A stretch of DNA of 53,020 nt from positions 1 to 53,020 of the forward strand of contig NZ_JARVSD010000017.1 of the NCBI RefSeq assembly GCF_030209445.1, in the 5' to 3' direction. The translations under genes were made by a program, and so were the position numbers. This document shows, one piece after another, positions 8,432-17,168 of this stretch. Origin of the DNA: Promicromonospora sp. MEB111 (GTDB lineage Bacteria; Actinomycetota; Actinomycetes; Actinomycetales; Cellulomonadaceae). Position 1 is the first letter of the stretch. Each line of letters opens with the position of its first letter. Under the pieces are notes generated by a model. It saw only the letters and a program-made list of their open reading frames with translations. It was not told the origin of the DNA and did no database searches.

Positions 8432-11400
8432 TCACCGCGACTGCGGCGCTGAGTCAGGGACATGATTCACGGTCGAGGGTGCCCACGTCGAGTCCCCACC
8501 GCCGTTCTTGCCGTTCTCGTGCTCCGACTTGCCCTCGTCCACGGACTCCGACCGGCCACGTGCGGTGGCCGACTGGAACGCCGAGAGACGTGAGCGAAGC
8601 TGCTCGGGATCACGGTCGATGCGAGCCGAGAGCCGCTCGACAGCTGGGTCCGCACCGGTGCCGGAGGCACCGCGGGTACGGCGGGTCAGCCCACCGCTGG
8701 CAACCTCCGTGTTGACGGCTGCCGGACGGTACGAGTCGTTCTCTTTCACATCATCTTCCTGATAAGCCCCTCGACGGAGAAGGCTCGTCATCTCCTCGTA
8801 GAGCACTGCCGAGGCGGTCCATTCCGACCGTGCCTCCACCGAGTCACGCACGTACTCGGGGTCTAGTGGGTCCTTCCCGTCGCCGTCGGTCCCGGCGGCT
8901 CGCTTGGCGAGCGGGGCCGACGAACCGTACGACGGGTCGTACACGGCGCCCGTCGGGTACGGCTCGCTGAACTCGCGGGCGGGAGGCTCGAAGGCCTGCT
9001 GCTCGAAGGCCTGCTGCACGTCCGCCACGGGCACGGCCTGCGTGGCCGGTGCCGAGGCGAACGAGGTGGGCACCCGCTCGGGAGCCGGTGCGGCCGGGGC
9101 GGGAGCCGCCGGGGCCGGAGCCAGCGGTGCGGCGGCGGCGCGGGGCGCCGCGTCGACGAACGGGTTGGTGCCGGGAGCGAGGGCCGGGGCCTGCGCCTGT
9201 GCGGCGGGCAGGGGGACGGTGCCACCCGCGGGAGGGGCCGGCAGAGCCGGCAGCGCCGACGTCAGCGACTCCTGGACCGCCTTCTGGTAGCCCTCCTGGT
9301 AACCCCGCTGGTAGGTCGGGTCCGCGACGGGAGCCTCCGGGGCCTGAGCCGGGAAGGTCCCGGTCAGCGGAGCGGGGCTGCCCTGGGGCGGACCGCTCGG
9401 TGCCTGGAAGTTCTGCGCCGGGAGGTTCTGGGTCGGGAAGTTCTGCGTGGCGAAGCCCGACGTCTGGATGCCCTGCGTCGGGAAGCCCTGCGTCTCGACG
9501 TTCGGGGCGGGCACGACCGGGGCGCCGAAGGTCGGCGGACCGGCCACGGGGCTCGCGACGGTCTGGATCGGACGCGACGCCGGACGCTGCTCCTGGGGCT
9601 GGTAGGCCCGCAGCTCGCCGGTGGCGGGTTGCCCCGGGCGGCGGCCGAACAGGCCCCGCTTCTGGGCCGGCTTGCCACCCTGCTGGGCACCCGAGGCCGT
9701 CGAGCGACGGCTCGGGAGGTCCGCCATGAGCTCCTCGAACGCGGGCAGCGCCTCGAACGACGAGTCGGGACCCTCCGGGGCCTCGGCCCCGAAGCCCTGC
9801 GACTGCGGCTGGTCCTGGAACCCGCCGAACCGCTCCGGCTGTACACCGAAGCTCTGCGCCGGAGCAGGGGCGGCAGGGGGCCTGCCACCGCCCGCCGCCG
9901 GGAACCGCATCACGTCGGTGTCGGACATGCCGGGCAGTGCGGCCGGGTCCTGCGTGACCGGGTCGAGCTGCAGCGACTGCGTGCTGCCCTCGACGGGATC
10001 GATCGTGTTCAGCGAGCGGAAGCTCGAGAAGAGCGCGCTGCGCTGGTCCACGTCCACCGCGGCCGGCGTGGTGTCCTCGAAGACCGGGGCCACCGGCTCG
10101 ACCGGCTGCGGTGCGCGCTGGCGGCTCGGGAGCGAGCTGCCCTCGGACACGTTCGACGGCGGGGCCCAGGCGTTGTCGTCGGCCTGGTACTCCTGCGGGA
10201 GCGACGGCGTCTGGATCTCCGGCAGCACGATCGAGCCGGTCGGCGTCGTCTCCGCCACCGGGAGGGCCGCCGTCGAGCTGCGACGCCGGGCCAGGCCGAG
10301 CGCCGTCGTGCCGTCGGTGAGAGCGTTGAGGTCCACCGGCTGCGCGACCGGGGCCGGCTGGGCCGCGAACGCGGCCGCGGCGATCTGCGACGTGCCGGTC
10401 GGGACCGGCATGCCGCCCTGCTGCGGCACGGACGTGGTGGCCGGGGACGCCGCCGTCACGGCCGGCGAGCCGAAGCCGCTGGTGGGTGCACCCGCGCTCC
10501 GCATCGCGCCGGTGCCCGGACCGGTGGCCACGCCGCCGTTGAACTGCGAGGCGGCCGCCTGCGTGTTGGCCTCCAGCGGGTCGGTCGGCATCGGCAGCGG
10601 CATCGCGTTGTCCGGCATGAACAGCACCGCCGGGAAGCGGACCGTCACCTCGGTACCGGTACCGCCCTCGCCCGGACCGAACGCCACCTGGGCGCCGAGA
10701 CGGTCCGAGAGGCGGCCGACCACGTAGAGGCCGAGGCGCTGGGCGCCGACGGCGTCCGACGCGGCGTGGCTGGCGACCTTGCGGTTCGCCTCCGCGACCT
10801 CCTCGGGGTTCATGCCGAGGCCGTGGTCGCGGACCACGACGGTGACGAACTGCTCGTCGCGGGCCGTGGTGACCTCGACCGGCGTGTGCGGCTCGGAGAA
10901 CATCGTCGCGTTCTCCAGGAGCTCGGCCAGCAGGTGCGCCGCGTTGAGCGCGTTGTGGCCCAGCATCATCGGGTCGACGACGAGGTTCAGGCGGACCCGG
11001 TCGTACAGCTCGATCTCGGACGACGCGGTACGGATGACGTCGGAGACCGGCATCGGCTGGCGCACGCGACGACCGGAGTCGATCCCCGCGAGGACCAGCA
11101 GGGACTCCGCGTTGCGTCGCATACGGGTCGCGAGGTGGTCGAGGCGGAACAGGTTCGACAGCGTCGAGGGGTCCTCCTCGGACCGCTCGAGGTCGTCGAG
11201 GAACGCGAGCTGCCGGTTGAGAAGCACCTGGTCACGGCGGGCCACGTTGACGAACATCTCGGCGATCGACCCACGCAGGGCCGCCTGTTCGCGGGCGACG
11301 TCGATGGTCGTCCTGTTGACGTCGTTGAACGCCGCGGCGAGCTGGCCGATCTCGTCCGAGGACTCGACGGTGATCGGGTCGAGGTCGATGCTCGGCCCCT

Positions 11401-12583
11401 GGCCCGGCACCGACACCTGCTCCACCAGGGTGGGGAGGCGGTCACGGACCACACCGGCCGCCTGGGTGAGGCGGCGCAGCGGGGAGACCAGGCGGCGGGC
11501 GATGACGAGGGCCATGATGACCGAGAAGCCGAGGGCCGCGATGGCGACGCCACCGGTGAGGTAAGCGCGGTTCGCGGCGACGTCGGCGCGCTCCTGGGCG
11601 AAGCCCGCGGTGTCCTCGCGGACGGCGTCACGGACGATGCGGCTCTCCTCGACCCACTTCGCGGACTCGCCCTGGAACGCCTCGGCCTGGGCCGGCTGGA
11701 TGGACGTGAGGTCACCGCGTGCGACGTAGCCGCGCACCGTGCCGTAGACGCCGTCCATGCCCGGCACCTGGTACTCGCCGGGGATGCGGTCGAAGAGGTC
11801 CTGCGTGCTGTCCCACTCGCGGTCACCCAGGTTCACCAGGTCGGCGGCCCGGAGCGCGAGGGACCTGGCGGCGAGCTCGTGCTGCGGGTGGTTCGCCACG
11901 ACGCCGAGCGTCAGGCCGACGATCGGGCGCTCGTAGGTGTTCGTCAGCATGAGCTGGTCGATCGAGTAGTACGCCTCGAGGCGGGTACCCAGGTCGCGGT
12001 CCTCGGAGGTGTCCGCGATGGCGTCCATCACCTCGAGGGCGCCGTCGATGTACGTCCCGTAGGCGTCGGTCGCGACCTGCTCGGTGAGCCGGCCCTCGGC
12101 GACCTTCTTCTGCACGTCCGTGATGGCCGCGCGGTCCTCGATGGTCTGCGTGACGGCGTCCTTGACGCGCTGGTCCAGCATCGAGATGTCGATGTCCAGC
12201 AGCTCGTCGTCACGGGCGTCGAGGGCCGTGATCGTCTGCGCCTGGGCGGCAGGGGCGGTCCACTTCGGGTTGCCGTCCTTGTCCATGACCTGCTTGCCGT
12301 CTTCCCCGATCTCCGGGGTTCCCCGCAGCAGGGCGACGCGGGCCTGGTCACCCGTCGCGCTGCTGTCGATCATCGCGACGATGTTGTACGCCCGCTCCTG
12401 CGCGAACGCCGTGCCTGCCTGGTCCTGGTACTCGAGCGCTGCGACGAGATCAGCGGTCTGCTGCGCGCGCATCGCGTCGGCCACAGAGAGGCCGATGATG
12501 TACGCCGCAGCGATGACCAGGACGACGGCAGGCGTGACCAGTGTCGCAAGAACTTTCCCGCGCACTCCCAACCTGCGGAACAT
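8432..12583 (-). CDS. cvnA: Conservon sensor histidine kinase CvnA with very long C-terminal tail
   Basis: Membrane sensor kinase of 1383 residues. A first membrane helix (about 13-33) is followed by an extracytoplasmic nitrate/nitrite-sensor-like helical domain, a second helix (about 345-363), a HAMP segment (ARRLVSPLRRL), a dimerisation region with LDHLATRMRRNAESLLVLAG (about 475-498) and a HATPase_c domain with ELLENATMFSEPH (about 555-567), DHGLGM (about 582) and GTGTEVTV. The ATPase domain ends near residue 655. The remaining ~730 residues are Pro/Ala/Gln-rich and low in complexity, including a pentapeptide repeat near 1030-1060 and YQRGYQEGYQKA. The start ATG has GAGAGG five bases upstream. 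Phosphorylation of a classic response regulator is doubtful, since none is adjacent; signalling to CvnB-D is the family expectation. Confidence 0.88.
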   Translation of the reverse strand: MFRRLGVRGKVLATLVTPAVVLVIAAAYIIGLSVADAMRAQQTADLVAALEYQDQAGTAFAQERAYNIVAMIDSSATGDQARVALLRGTPEIGEDGKQVMDKDGNPKWTAPAAQAQTITALDARDDELLDIDISMLDQRVKDAVTQTIEDRAAITDVQKKVAEGRLTEQVATDAYGTYIDGALEVMDAIADTSEDRDLGTRLEAYYSIDQLMLTNTYERPIVGLTLGVVANHPQHELAARSLALRAADLVNLGDREWDSTQDLFDRIPGEYQVPGMDGVYGTVRGYVARGDLTSIQPAQAEAFQGESAKWVEESRIVRDAVREDTAGFAQERADVAANRAYLTGGVAIAALGFSVIMALVIARRLVSPLRRLTQAAGVVRDRLPTLVEQVSVPGQGPSIDLDPITVESSDEIGQLAAAFNDVNRTTIDVAREQAALRGSIAEMFVNVARRDQVLLNRQLAFLDDLERSEEDPSTLSNLFRLDHLATRMRRNAESLLVLAGIDSGRRVRQPMPVSDVIRTASSEIELYDRVRLNLVVDPMMLGHNALNAAHLLAELLENATMFSEPHTPVEVTTARDEQFVTVVVRDHGLGMNPEEVAEANRKVASHAASDAVGAQRLGLYVVGRLSDRLGAQVAFGPGEGGTGTEVTVRFPAVLFMPDNAMPLPMPTDPLEANTQAAASQFNGGVATGPGTGAMRSAGAPTSGFGSPAVTAASPATTSVPQQGGMPVPTGTSQIAAAAFAAQPAPVAQPVDLNALTDGTTALGLARRRSSTAALPVAETTPTGSIVLPEIQTPSLPQEYQADDNAWAPPSNVSEGSSLPSRQRAPQPVEPVAPVFEDTTPAAVDVDQRSALFSSFRSLNTIDPVEGSTQSLQLDPVTQDPAALPGMSDTDVMRFPAAGGGRPPAAPAPAQSFGVQPERFGGFQDQPQSQGFGAEAPEGPDSSFEALPAFEELMADLPSRRSTASGAQQGGKPAQKRGLFGRRPGQPATGELRAYQPQEQRPASRPIQTVASPVAGPPTFGAPVVPAPNVETQGFPTQGIQTSGFATQNFPTQNLPAQNFQAPSGPPQGSPAPLTGTFPAQAPEAPVADPTYQRGYQEGYQKAVQESLTSALPALPAPPAGGTVPLPAAQAQAPALAPGTNPFVDAAPRAAAAPLAPAPAAPAPAAPAPERVPTSFASAPATQAVPVADVQQAFEQQAFEPPAREFSEPYPTGAVYDPSYGSSAPLAKRAAGTDGDGKDPLDPEYVRDSVEARSEWTASAVLYEEMTSLLRRGAYQEDDVKENDSYRPAAVNTEVASGGLTRRTRGASGTGADPAVERLSARIDRDPEQLRSRLSAFQSATARGRSESVDEGKSEHENGKNGGGDSTWAPSTVNHVPDSAPQSR
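9406..9495 (-). repeat. Six tandem 15-base units in the cvnA tail (pentapeptide repeat)
   Basis: Six imperfect 15-base units run without gaps (for example GGAAGTTCTGCGCCG, GGAGGTTCTGGGTCG, GGAAGTTCTGCGTGG). They encode repeated pentapeptides of the form TQ-G/N-F-P at about residues 1030-1060 of CvnA. The unit keeps the reading frame. Confidence 0.75.
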
Positions 12584-12711
12584 GCGTACCTCTCTCCATC
12601 ACTGATCCGGAAGGGGTGGCGTGCGTGGTGCCCGCCGAACACCCCTCGGTGCTGCGTACAAGTTACCGGCACCCTGTTTCCGCTGGCGACCTTCGTGAGG
12701 CCACACGGAAG

Positions 12712-12717
12712 TAGGCT
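12712..12717 (+). promoter_or_regulatory. -10 box, possible leaderless start of the quinone oxidoreductase
   Basis: TAGGCT lies 8 bases before the GTG at 12726, and no Shine-Dalgarno sequence is visible. The 142-base gap is shared with the divergent conservon promoter, where TAACTT on the minus strand (12660-12665) may be the -10 box. Confidence 0.35.
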
Positions 12718-12725
12718 TCATCGAT

Positions 12726-13703
12726 GTGCGAGCCGTCACGATATCCGGACCGGGGCCATCAGGGAAACTCTCCATTTCATCCCTGAATCACCCGAATGCT
12801 GGCCAAAGCGACGTGGTGATCACCGTCGCCGCCGCCGGAGTGAACCGTGCTGACCTGCTACAACGGGCCGGATACTACCCCCCTCCGGCGAATGCCCCGG
12901 ACTGGCCAGGTCTTGAGATATCAGGAACTGTGAAGCGTGTCGGACTCGGCGTGTCGCGCTGGCGCGCCGGGGACCGGGTCGTCGCGCTCCTGGAGGGCGG
13001 CGGTTACGCGGAGGAGGTCGCGGTCCGGGAGACCCAGGTGCTCCCGGTGCCGGACGGCATGGACCTGGTCGACGCCGCCGCCCTCCCCGAGGCCGCGTGC
13101 ACGGTCTGGAACAACCTCGTCGACGTCGGCGGGCTGCGCGCCGGCGAGTGGGTGCTGGTCCACGGCGGGTCCGGCGGCATCGGCAGCATCGCGATCCAGG
13201 TCGCCAAGGCGCTCGGCGCGCACGTCGCCACGACGGCAGGCGGCCCGGAGCGCGCCGCGCGGTGCGCCGAGCTCGGTGCGGACGTCGTCGTCGACCACCG
13301 GCGGGAGGACTTCGTCGAGGCGGTCCGTGCCGCCACGGACGGCCGCGGGGCCGACGTGGTGCTCGACCTGCTCGGCGGGGGCGCCCTGGGCGACAACGTC
13401 CGCGTCCTGGCCCGCGGCGGCCGCCTGGTGGTCATCGGGATGCAGCAGGGGCGCCGCGGCGAGCTCGACCTCAGCGCGCTCCTGGCCCGGCGCGGCACCA
13501 TCGCCGGGACGCTGCTCCGGTCCCGGCCGCCGGAGGAGAAGGCGCGCATCGTCGCCGATACCGAACAACACCTCTGGCCACTGTTCGCCGCGGGCACTGT
13601 TCGGCCGGTCATTCACGCTCGCATACCGTTCGCGGAAGCGCAGTCGGCGCACGATCTGCTGGAGTCGGGAGAGGCCTTCGGCAAAGTGCTCCTGGTCCCC
13701 TGA
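12726..13703 (+). CDS. NAD(P)H:quinone oxidoreductase, zinc-independent MDR (PIG3-like)
   Basis: Medium-chain dehydrogenase/reductase of 325 residues, predicted to reduce quinones with NADPH in the cytosol. The catalytic domain shows AGVNRADLLQRAGYYPPP, specific to the PIG3/quinone oxidoreductase subgroup, and WPGLEISGTV. The nucleotide-binding motif is HGGSGGIGSIAIQVAKALGA. The zinc-binding residues of alcohol dehydrogenases are absent. It starts with GTG and is divergent from the conservon, followed by bpa 94 bases later. The physiological substrate is unknown. Confidence 0.85.
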   Translation: MRAVTISGPGPSGKLSISSLNHPNAGQSDVVITVAAAGVNRADLLQRAGYYPPPANAPDWPGLEISGTVKRVGLGVSRWRAGDRVVALLEGGGYAEEVAVRETQVLPVPDGMDLVDAAALPEAACTVWNNLVDVGGLRAGEWVLVHGGSGGIGSIAIQVAKALGAHVATTAGGPERAARCAELGADVVVDHRREDFVEAVRAATDGRGADVVLDLLGGGALGDNVRVLARGGRLVVIGMQQGRRGELDLSALLARRGTIAGTLLRSRPPEEKARIVADTEQHLWPLFAAGTVRPVIHARIPFAEAQSAHDLLESGEAFGKVLLVP

Positions 13704-13711
13704 TCAACGCG

Positions 13712-13727
13712 TGCCTATATATAGGCA
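13712..13727. promoter_or_regulatory. Perfect 16-base AT-centred palindrome between the oxidoreductase and bpa
   Basis: TGCCTATATATAGGCA is a perfect inverted repeat starting 9 bases after the oxidoreductase stop and 70 bases before the bpa start. An AT core of eight bases stands out in this GC-rich DNA. It looks like an operator; the cognate regulator is unknown. Confidence 0.5.
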
Positions 13728-13797
13728 TGGCCGACAATTTCGTTCCCCACCCGGTAATGCAATGCAGGCGACCGCCGATTCGGGCAAGACTGGACCC

Positions 13798-14430
13798 ATG
13801 AACGACGACCGATCCACCCCCCAGTCCGCCGAGCGGCCCGACGAGCGCCGTGACCAGACGCATGCCGTGCACCCCCAGGTGGTCACGCCCGACGGCGCGG
13901 CCGTGCCGCCGGAGCGCGAGCCCGAGAGCGCCGGCGACGAGCGCGAGGTCGACGAGGCCGAGGCCGTCGTGGGCCAGGTCGAGGAGCCGGCCAAGGTCAT
14001 GCGCATCGGCGGCATGATCAAGCGGCTGCTCGACGAGGTGCGGGACGCCCCGCTCGACGAGGCCGCCCGGACCCGCCTGGCCGAGATCCACGAGCGCTCG
14101 ATCCACGAGCTCGAGGACGGGCTCTCCCCCGACCTGGTCGACGAGCTCCACCGCATCACGCTGCCGTTCTCGGACGACTCCGCACCGTCCGACGCCGAGC
14201 TGCGCGTGGCGCAGGCGCAGCTCGTGGGCTGGCTCGAGGGCCTGTTCCACGGCATCCAGACGGCGCTCGTCGCGCAGCAGATGGCGGCGCAGGCGCAGCT
14301 GTCGCAGATGCGGCGCGCCCTGCCGCCCGGTACCGGCGCCTTCGGTCAGACCGGCCCCGGCGGGCCCACCCTGCCCGGCGCCGCGGACGACGAGTCGGGC
14401 GAGCGCCGCACCCCTGGCCAGTACCTCTGA
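13798..14430 (+). CDS. bpa: Bacterial proteasome activator (Bpa/PafE) family protein
   Basis: ATP-independent ring-shaped activator that opens the 20S proteasome gate in actinobacteria. The 210 residues have an acidic, disordered first ~60 residues, then the helical Bpa core beginning with VMRIGGMIKRLLDEVRDAPL and continuing through WLEGLFHGIQTALVAQQMAAQ. The protein ends in GQYL, the HbYX-like tail by which Bpa docks into the proteasome alpha ring. The ATG at 13798-13800 gives the natural N-terminus; the open frame upstream is a shadow of the preceding gene. Presence of Bpa implies a 20S proteasome elsewhere in the genome. Confidence 0.85.
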   Translation: MNDDRSTPQSAERPDERRDQTHAVHPQVVTPDGAAVPPEREPESAGDEREVDEAEAVVGQVEEPAKVMRIGGMIKRLLDEVRDAPLDEAARTRLAEIHERSIHELEDGLSPDLVDELHRITLPFSDDSAPSDAELRVAQAQLVGWLEGLFHGIQTALVAQQMAAQAQLSQMRRALPPGTGAFGQTGPGGPTLPGAADDESGERRTPGQYL

Positions 14431-14437
14431 CCTCGTC

Positions 14438-14469
14438 GCTGCCTCCGGGGTGCGACCTCCGGAGGCAGC
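14438..14469. terminator. Hairpin between convergent genes
   Basis: An 11-base-pair stem (14438-14448 with 14459-14469) and a 10-base loop lie between the bpa stop and the end of the opposite gene. No T-tract follows, so termination is likely but not certain. Confidence 0.5.
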
Positions 14470-14492
14470 GCGGCGGGTAAAGGCCCGGGCGC

Positions 14493-15614
14493 CTACAGGT
14501 CGACCGGGTCCACGAGGAAACCGTCCTCGTCGGCGATCTCGCCGCCGGCGGCACCGTGGATCGCGCTCGCGAGCCGGGCCACCAGCTCCGCGGCGCGCTT
14601 GCGTGCGATCCGCAGCTCCATGTTGGGGAACTCCCGCTGCGACTCCACGAGGTCCTGCGGCTCCCAGTGCACCCAGTAGCAGACCGCCCCCTGCTCGGCC
14701 CACGGCAGGCCGCGCAGCAGGCGCGGCAGCTTCTCCTCGCCGCTGATCTCGACCGAGACGATGCCGTCGACGCCGAGCTCCACCACCAGGCCGTACCCGT
14801 CCAGCACACGCGGCCCGGTGAGCGCCTTGATGTCGTACTCGTCGGCGGCCGCGTGCAGCTTCTTGCGCAGCTCGGGGTCCATGGTCTCGCCGCGGTAGAG
14901 CGGCTTGTCCGCGATGCCGTCCGGCGGCCCGCCCCACTCCTTGCCGTCCATGTGCAGCCGGGCGCGGGGGTGCACCTTCTGCAGGATGGTGTGCGCGGCC
15001 TGGGGGTCGAGCCAGACGTCGGAGTAGACGGTCATGTCGATCGCGGCCCCGGCGTCGGGAGTCAGCACGACGCCGGCGCCCGGACGCGTCGTCGGGCCGT
15101 CCGGGGCGGTGTCCCACAGACCGCCCACGTCCAGGCGGAGGGAGCCGCCCAGGCGCCGCGCGACGGCGACGAGCCACTCGACCAGACGGCGTTCCTCGCG
15201 CTCGGGCATGCCGGCGGCGAACGCCCGCCCGACGCCGTCGCGGTCACCCGCAGGGAACGGCGGCTCGCCGCGCTCCCGGTGGCAGACGATGTCGAAGGCC
15301 ATCTCGGCGCCCGGCGGCACGCCGAGGTCGAAGCCGTCGCCCACGGGCTGGTAGGGCCCGTTGATCACCGCGTGCCGCGAGACCCGCAGCACGCCCGGCT
15401 CCCGGCCCTGCGCGCGGCGGCCCTGCGGGGCGCCGGCCACGTTGCCCGGGAGGATCCCGGCCGGGACCACGTCCCAGCGGGTGGCGGAGAACCGGGAGAG
15501 CGCGAGGACCTCGATCTCGTCCAGCTCCACGTCACCGGGCACGGTCAGCACGTGCCGGGCCTGGTGCGCCTGCGCAACCGTGCGCGGCAGGAGAGGAAGC
15601 TGGGGAGCGGCCAT
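14493..15614 (-). CDS. Conserved hypothetical protein, paralogue of the gene at 24586-25596
   Basis: Soluble-looking protein of 373 residues with no signal peptide, membrane helix or motif I recognise. It shares ordered segments with the protein encoded at 24586-25596: DRDGVGRAF with DRDGIARAF, RRLVEWLVAVAR with LRIVQWMVAAAR, AAIDMTVYS with ASVNLSLYS, and GIVSVEIS with GSIVVNVE. Near the C-terminus both have a long helix (ELVARLASAIHG; LARLAVSLHG) followed by an acidic DGF/DGGF tail. These suggest one two-lobed family, probably actinobacterial. It lies convergent to bpa and downstream of dcd on the same strand, 106 bases away. No function is proposed. Confidence 0.75.
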   Translation of the reverse strand: MAAPQLPLLPRTVAQAHQARHVLTVPGDVELDEIEVLALSRFSATRWDVVPAGILPGNVAGAPQGRRAQGREPGVLRVSRHAVINGPYQPVGDGFDLGVPPGAEMAFDIVCHRERGEPPFPAGDRDGVGRAFAAGMPEREERRLVEWLVAVARRLGGSLRLDVGGLWDTAPDGPTTRPGAGVVLTPDAGAAIDMTVYSDVWLDPQAAHTILQKVHPRARLHMDGKEWGGPPDGIADKPLYRGETMDPELRKKLHAAADEYDIKALTGPRVLDGYGLVVELGVDGIVSVEISGEEKLPRLLRGLPWAEQGAVCYWVHWEPQDLVESQREFPNMELRIARKRAAELVARLASAIHGAAGGEIADEDGFLVDPVDL

Positions 15615-15631
15615 CGGGGTCCCTTCTCGGT

Positions 15632-15661
15632 CCGGGTGCCCGGTCCGCGCCGGGCACCCGG
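15632..15661 (-). terminator. Hairpin after dcd
   Basis: An 11-base-pair GC stem (15632-15642 with 15651-15661) lies about 60 bases past the dcd stop and before the next minus-strand gene. No T-tract, so it is tentative. Confidence 0.4.
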
Positions 15662-15720
15662 AGCCTACCTCCCGGCGAACGCCCGTCGGGGCGCCGGGAC
15701 CGCCCGTGGGCGAGCCCCGC

Positions 15721-16296
15721 TCACACCGTCGTGCGGTGGAAGTTCTTCGAGGAGCGGGACGCCGTCGGGCCGCGCTGACCCTGGTAGCGGGACCCGTACA
15801 GGTCCGAGCCGTACGGGTGCTCCGACGCCGACGAGAGCCGGAAGAAGCAGAGCTGGCCGATCTTCATGCCCGGCCACAGCTTGATCGGCAGCGTCGCGAC
15901 GTTGCTCAGCTCCAGCGTCACGTGCCCGCTGAAGCCCGGGTCGATGAAGCCGGCCGTCGAGTGCGTCAGCAGGCCGAGGCGGCCGAGGGAGGACTTGCCC
16001 TCGAGGCGGGCCGCGACGTCGTCGGGCAGCGTGACCGCCTCGAAGGTGCTCCCGAGCACGAACTCCCCCGGGTGCAGCACGAACGCCTCACCGTTCTCGG
16101 CCTCCACGAGGCGGGTCAGCTCCGGCTGGTCCGTCGCGGGGTCGATGAAGGGGTACTTGTGGTTGTCGAACAGCCGGAAGAACTTGTCGAGGCGCACGTC
16201 GATGCTCGACGGCTGCAGCATCGACGCGTCGTACGGGTCGAGGACGACGCGGTCGGCATCGAGCTCGGCACGGATATCGCGGTCGGAGAGGAGCAC
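15721..16296 (-). CDS. dcd: dCTP deaminase
   Basis: Converts dCTP to dUTP in dTMP synthesis; some actinobacterial Dcd proteins, such as the mycobacterial one, also hydrolyse dUTP to dUMP. The 191 residues match the usual length. Motifs are MLLSDRDI at the start, [29 protein letters not shown] with the catalytic-loop serines and arginine, [19 protein letters not shown] with the catalytic glutamate, and the C-terminal [11 protein letters not shown]. It starts with GTG, with TACCGT six bases upstream, which suggests a leaderless transcript. Confidence 0.95.
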   Translation of the reverse strand: MLLSDRDIRAELDADRVVLDPYDASMLQPSSIDVRLDKFFRLFDNHKYPFIDPATDQPELTRLVEAENGEAFVLHPGEFVLGSTFEAVTLPDDVAARLEGKSSLGRLGLLTHSTAGFIDPGFSGHVTLELSNVATLPIKLWPGMKIGQLCFFRLSSASEHPYGSDLYGSRYQGQRGPTASRSSKNFHRTTV

Positions 16297-16302
16297 CCGG
16301 AT

Positions 16303-16308
16303 ACGGTA
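16303..16308 (-). promoter_or_regulatory. -10 box of a leaderless dcd promoter
   Basis: TACCGT on the minus strand lies 6 bases before the dcd GTG, and no Shine-Dalgarno sequence is present. Confidence 0.45.
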
Positions 16309-16389
16309 CTGGCCACCGCGGGCCGGCGCCGCCCCGTCCGGGCGACGCCGTCCGCACCGGCAGCGACGGCGCGCGTCAGCGTGCGGCCG

Positions 16390-16845
16390 TCACCACTGCA
16401 GAGGACGGTGCTTCGCGTCCACCGACCAGTAGCCCTTGCGCATCACGAGGTACAGGATGCCCTCGATCGCGCCCCAGATCGCCGGCACGAACCACGCCTG
16501 CCCCAGCGAGACCGCAGTGATGAGGAGCATGATCCAGCCCAGGCCCTTGTAGCCCAGGTAGAACCGGTGCGCCCCGACGACGCCGAGCAGTATCCCGAGC
16601 AGGCCCGCGGTGATGCGCGACTTGCGGCCCGGTACGTGCTCCGGCGGCGGGGTGGGGCGGTCGTAGTCGTACTGCTGCTGGTAGTTCGCGGGGCCGGCCT
16701 TCGGCGTGGACCCGGCCGAGGACTTCGGCTTCTGCAGGGCACGCGTCTCGCGCGGCGGCTGCGGGGGCTGCGGCGGCCGCGGCGGCAGGGGTTTGGTCTC
16801 CTGGTAGATCGGCTCGGTCGGCTTCTCGCTGGGGTGCTCGCTCAC
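16390..16845 (-). CDS. TM2 domain-containing membrane protein
   Basis: Protein of 151 residues. The first ~75 are Pro-, Lys- and Gln-rich and probably cytosolic. They are followed by a TM2 domain with two membrane helices: KSRITAGLLGILLGVVGAHR, then FYLGYKGLGWIMLLI with the characteristic aromatic/glycine turn, and the segment VPAIWGAIEGILYLV. The function of bacterial TM2 proteins is not established. It begins with GTG at 16843-16845, with GGAG five or six bases upstream. It ends 93 bases before dcd on the same strand, where dcd appears to have its own promoter. Confidence 0.82.
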   Translation of the reverse strand: MSEHPSEKPTEPIYQETKPLPPRPPQPPQPPRETRALQKPKSSAGSTPKAGPANYQQQYDYDRPTPPPEHVPGRKSRITAGLLGILLGVVGAHRFYLGYKGLGWIMLLITAVSLGQAWFVPAIWGAIEGILYLVMRKGYWSVDAKHRPLQW

Positions 16846-17001
16846 TGCTGCTCCGGCTGCTCGGCGGCACTCGCGCGGAAACCGGTTCGGGCATCCGGGC
16901 GAGTTTGGGTATGATCGGGTCGCGCGCCAGGTTCAGGGGGCGCTGTTGCGGAACCCTAGCGGGATTCCGGAACGGCAGAAACCCGGTCAGAACCGGACGT
17001 T

Positions 17002-17075
17002 GCGGGTGTAGTTCAATGGTAGAACTTCAGCTTCCCAAGCTGATAGCGCGGGTTCGATTCCCGTCACCCGCTCCA
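17002..17075 (+). tRNA. tRNA-Gly (anticodon CCC)
   Basis: The 74-base sequence folds into a cloverleaf. The acceptor GCGGGTG pairs with CACCCGC, the anticodon stem TCAGC/GCTGA encloses TTCCCAA (anticodon CCC), and the T arm has GGTTCGATTCC. The 3' CCA is encoded at 17073-17075. It reads GGG codons. Confidence 0.95.
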
Positions 17076-17081
17076 GCACGA

Positions 17082-17117
17082 AGCCCCAGGTCAGAGGATG
17101 TTTTCTGACCTGGGGCT
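17082..17117 (+). terminator. Terminator after tRNA-Gly
   Basis: A perfect 14-base-pair stem (17082-17095 with 17104-17117) and an 8-base loop lie 7 bases after the tRNA. The tail (CCGTCGTTTCC) is only partly T-rich. Confidence 0.7.
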
Positions 17118-17168
17118 CCGTCGTTTCCGGCGCAGTGTCTCGCGCCGCGTGGATGCCTCCGCCCTGCC

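Noticed and set aside
9629-12853. Long plus-strand frame opposite cvnA
   Set aside because: Antisense shadow of the histidine kinase gene; no recognisable domain in the translation.
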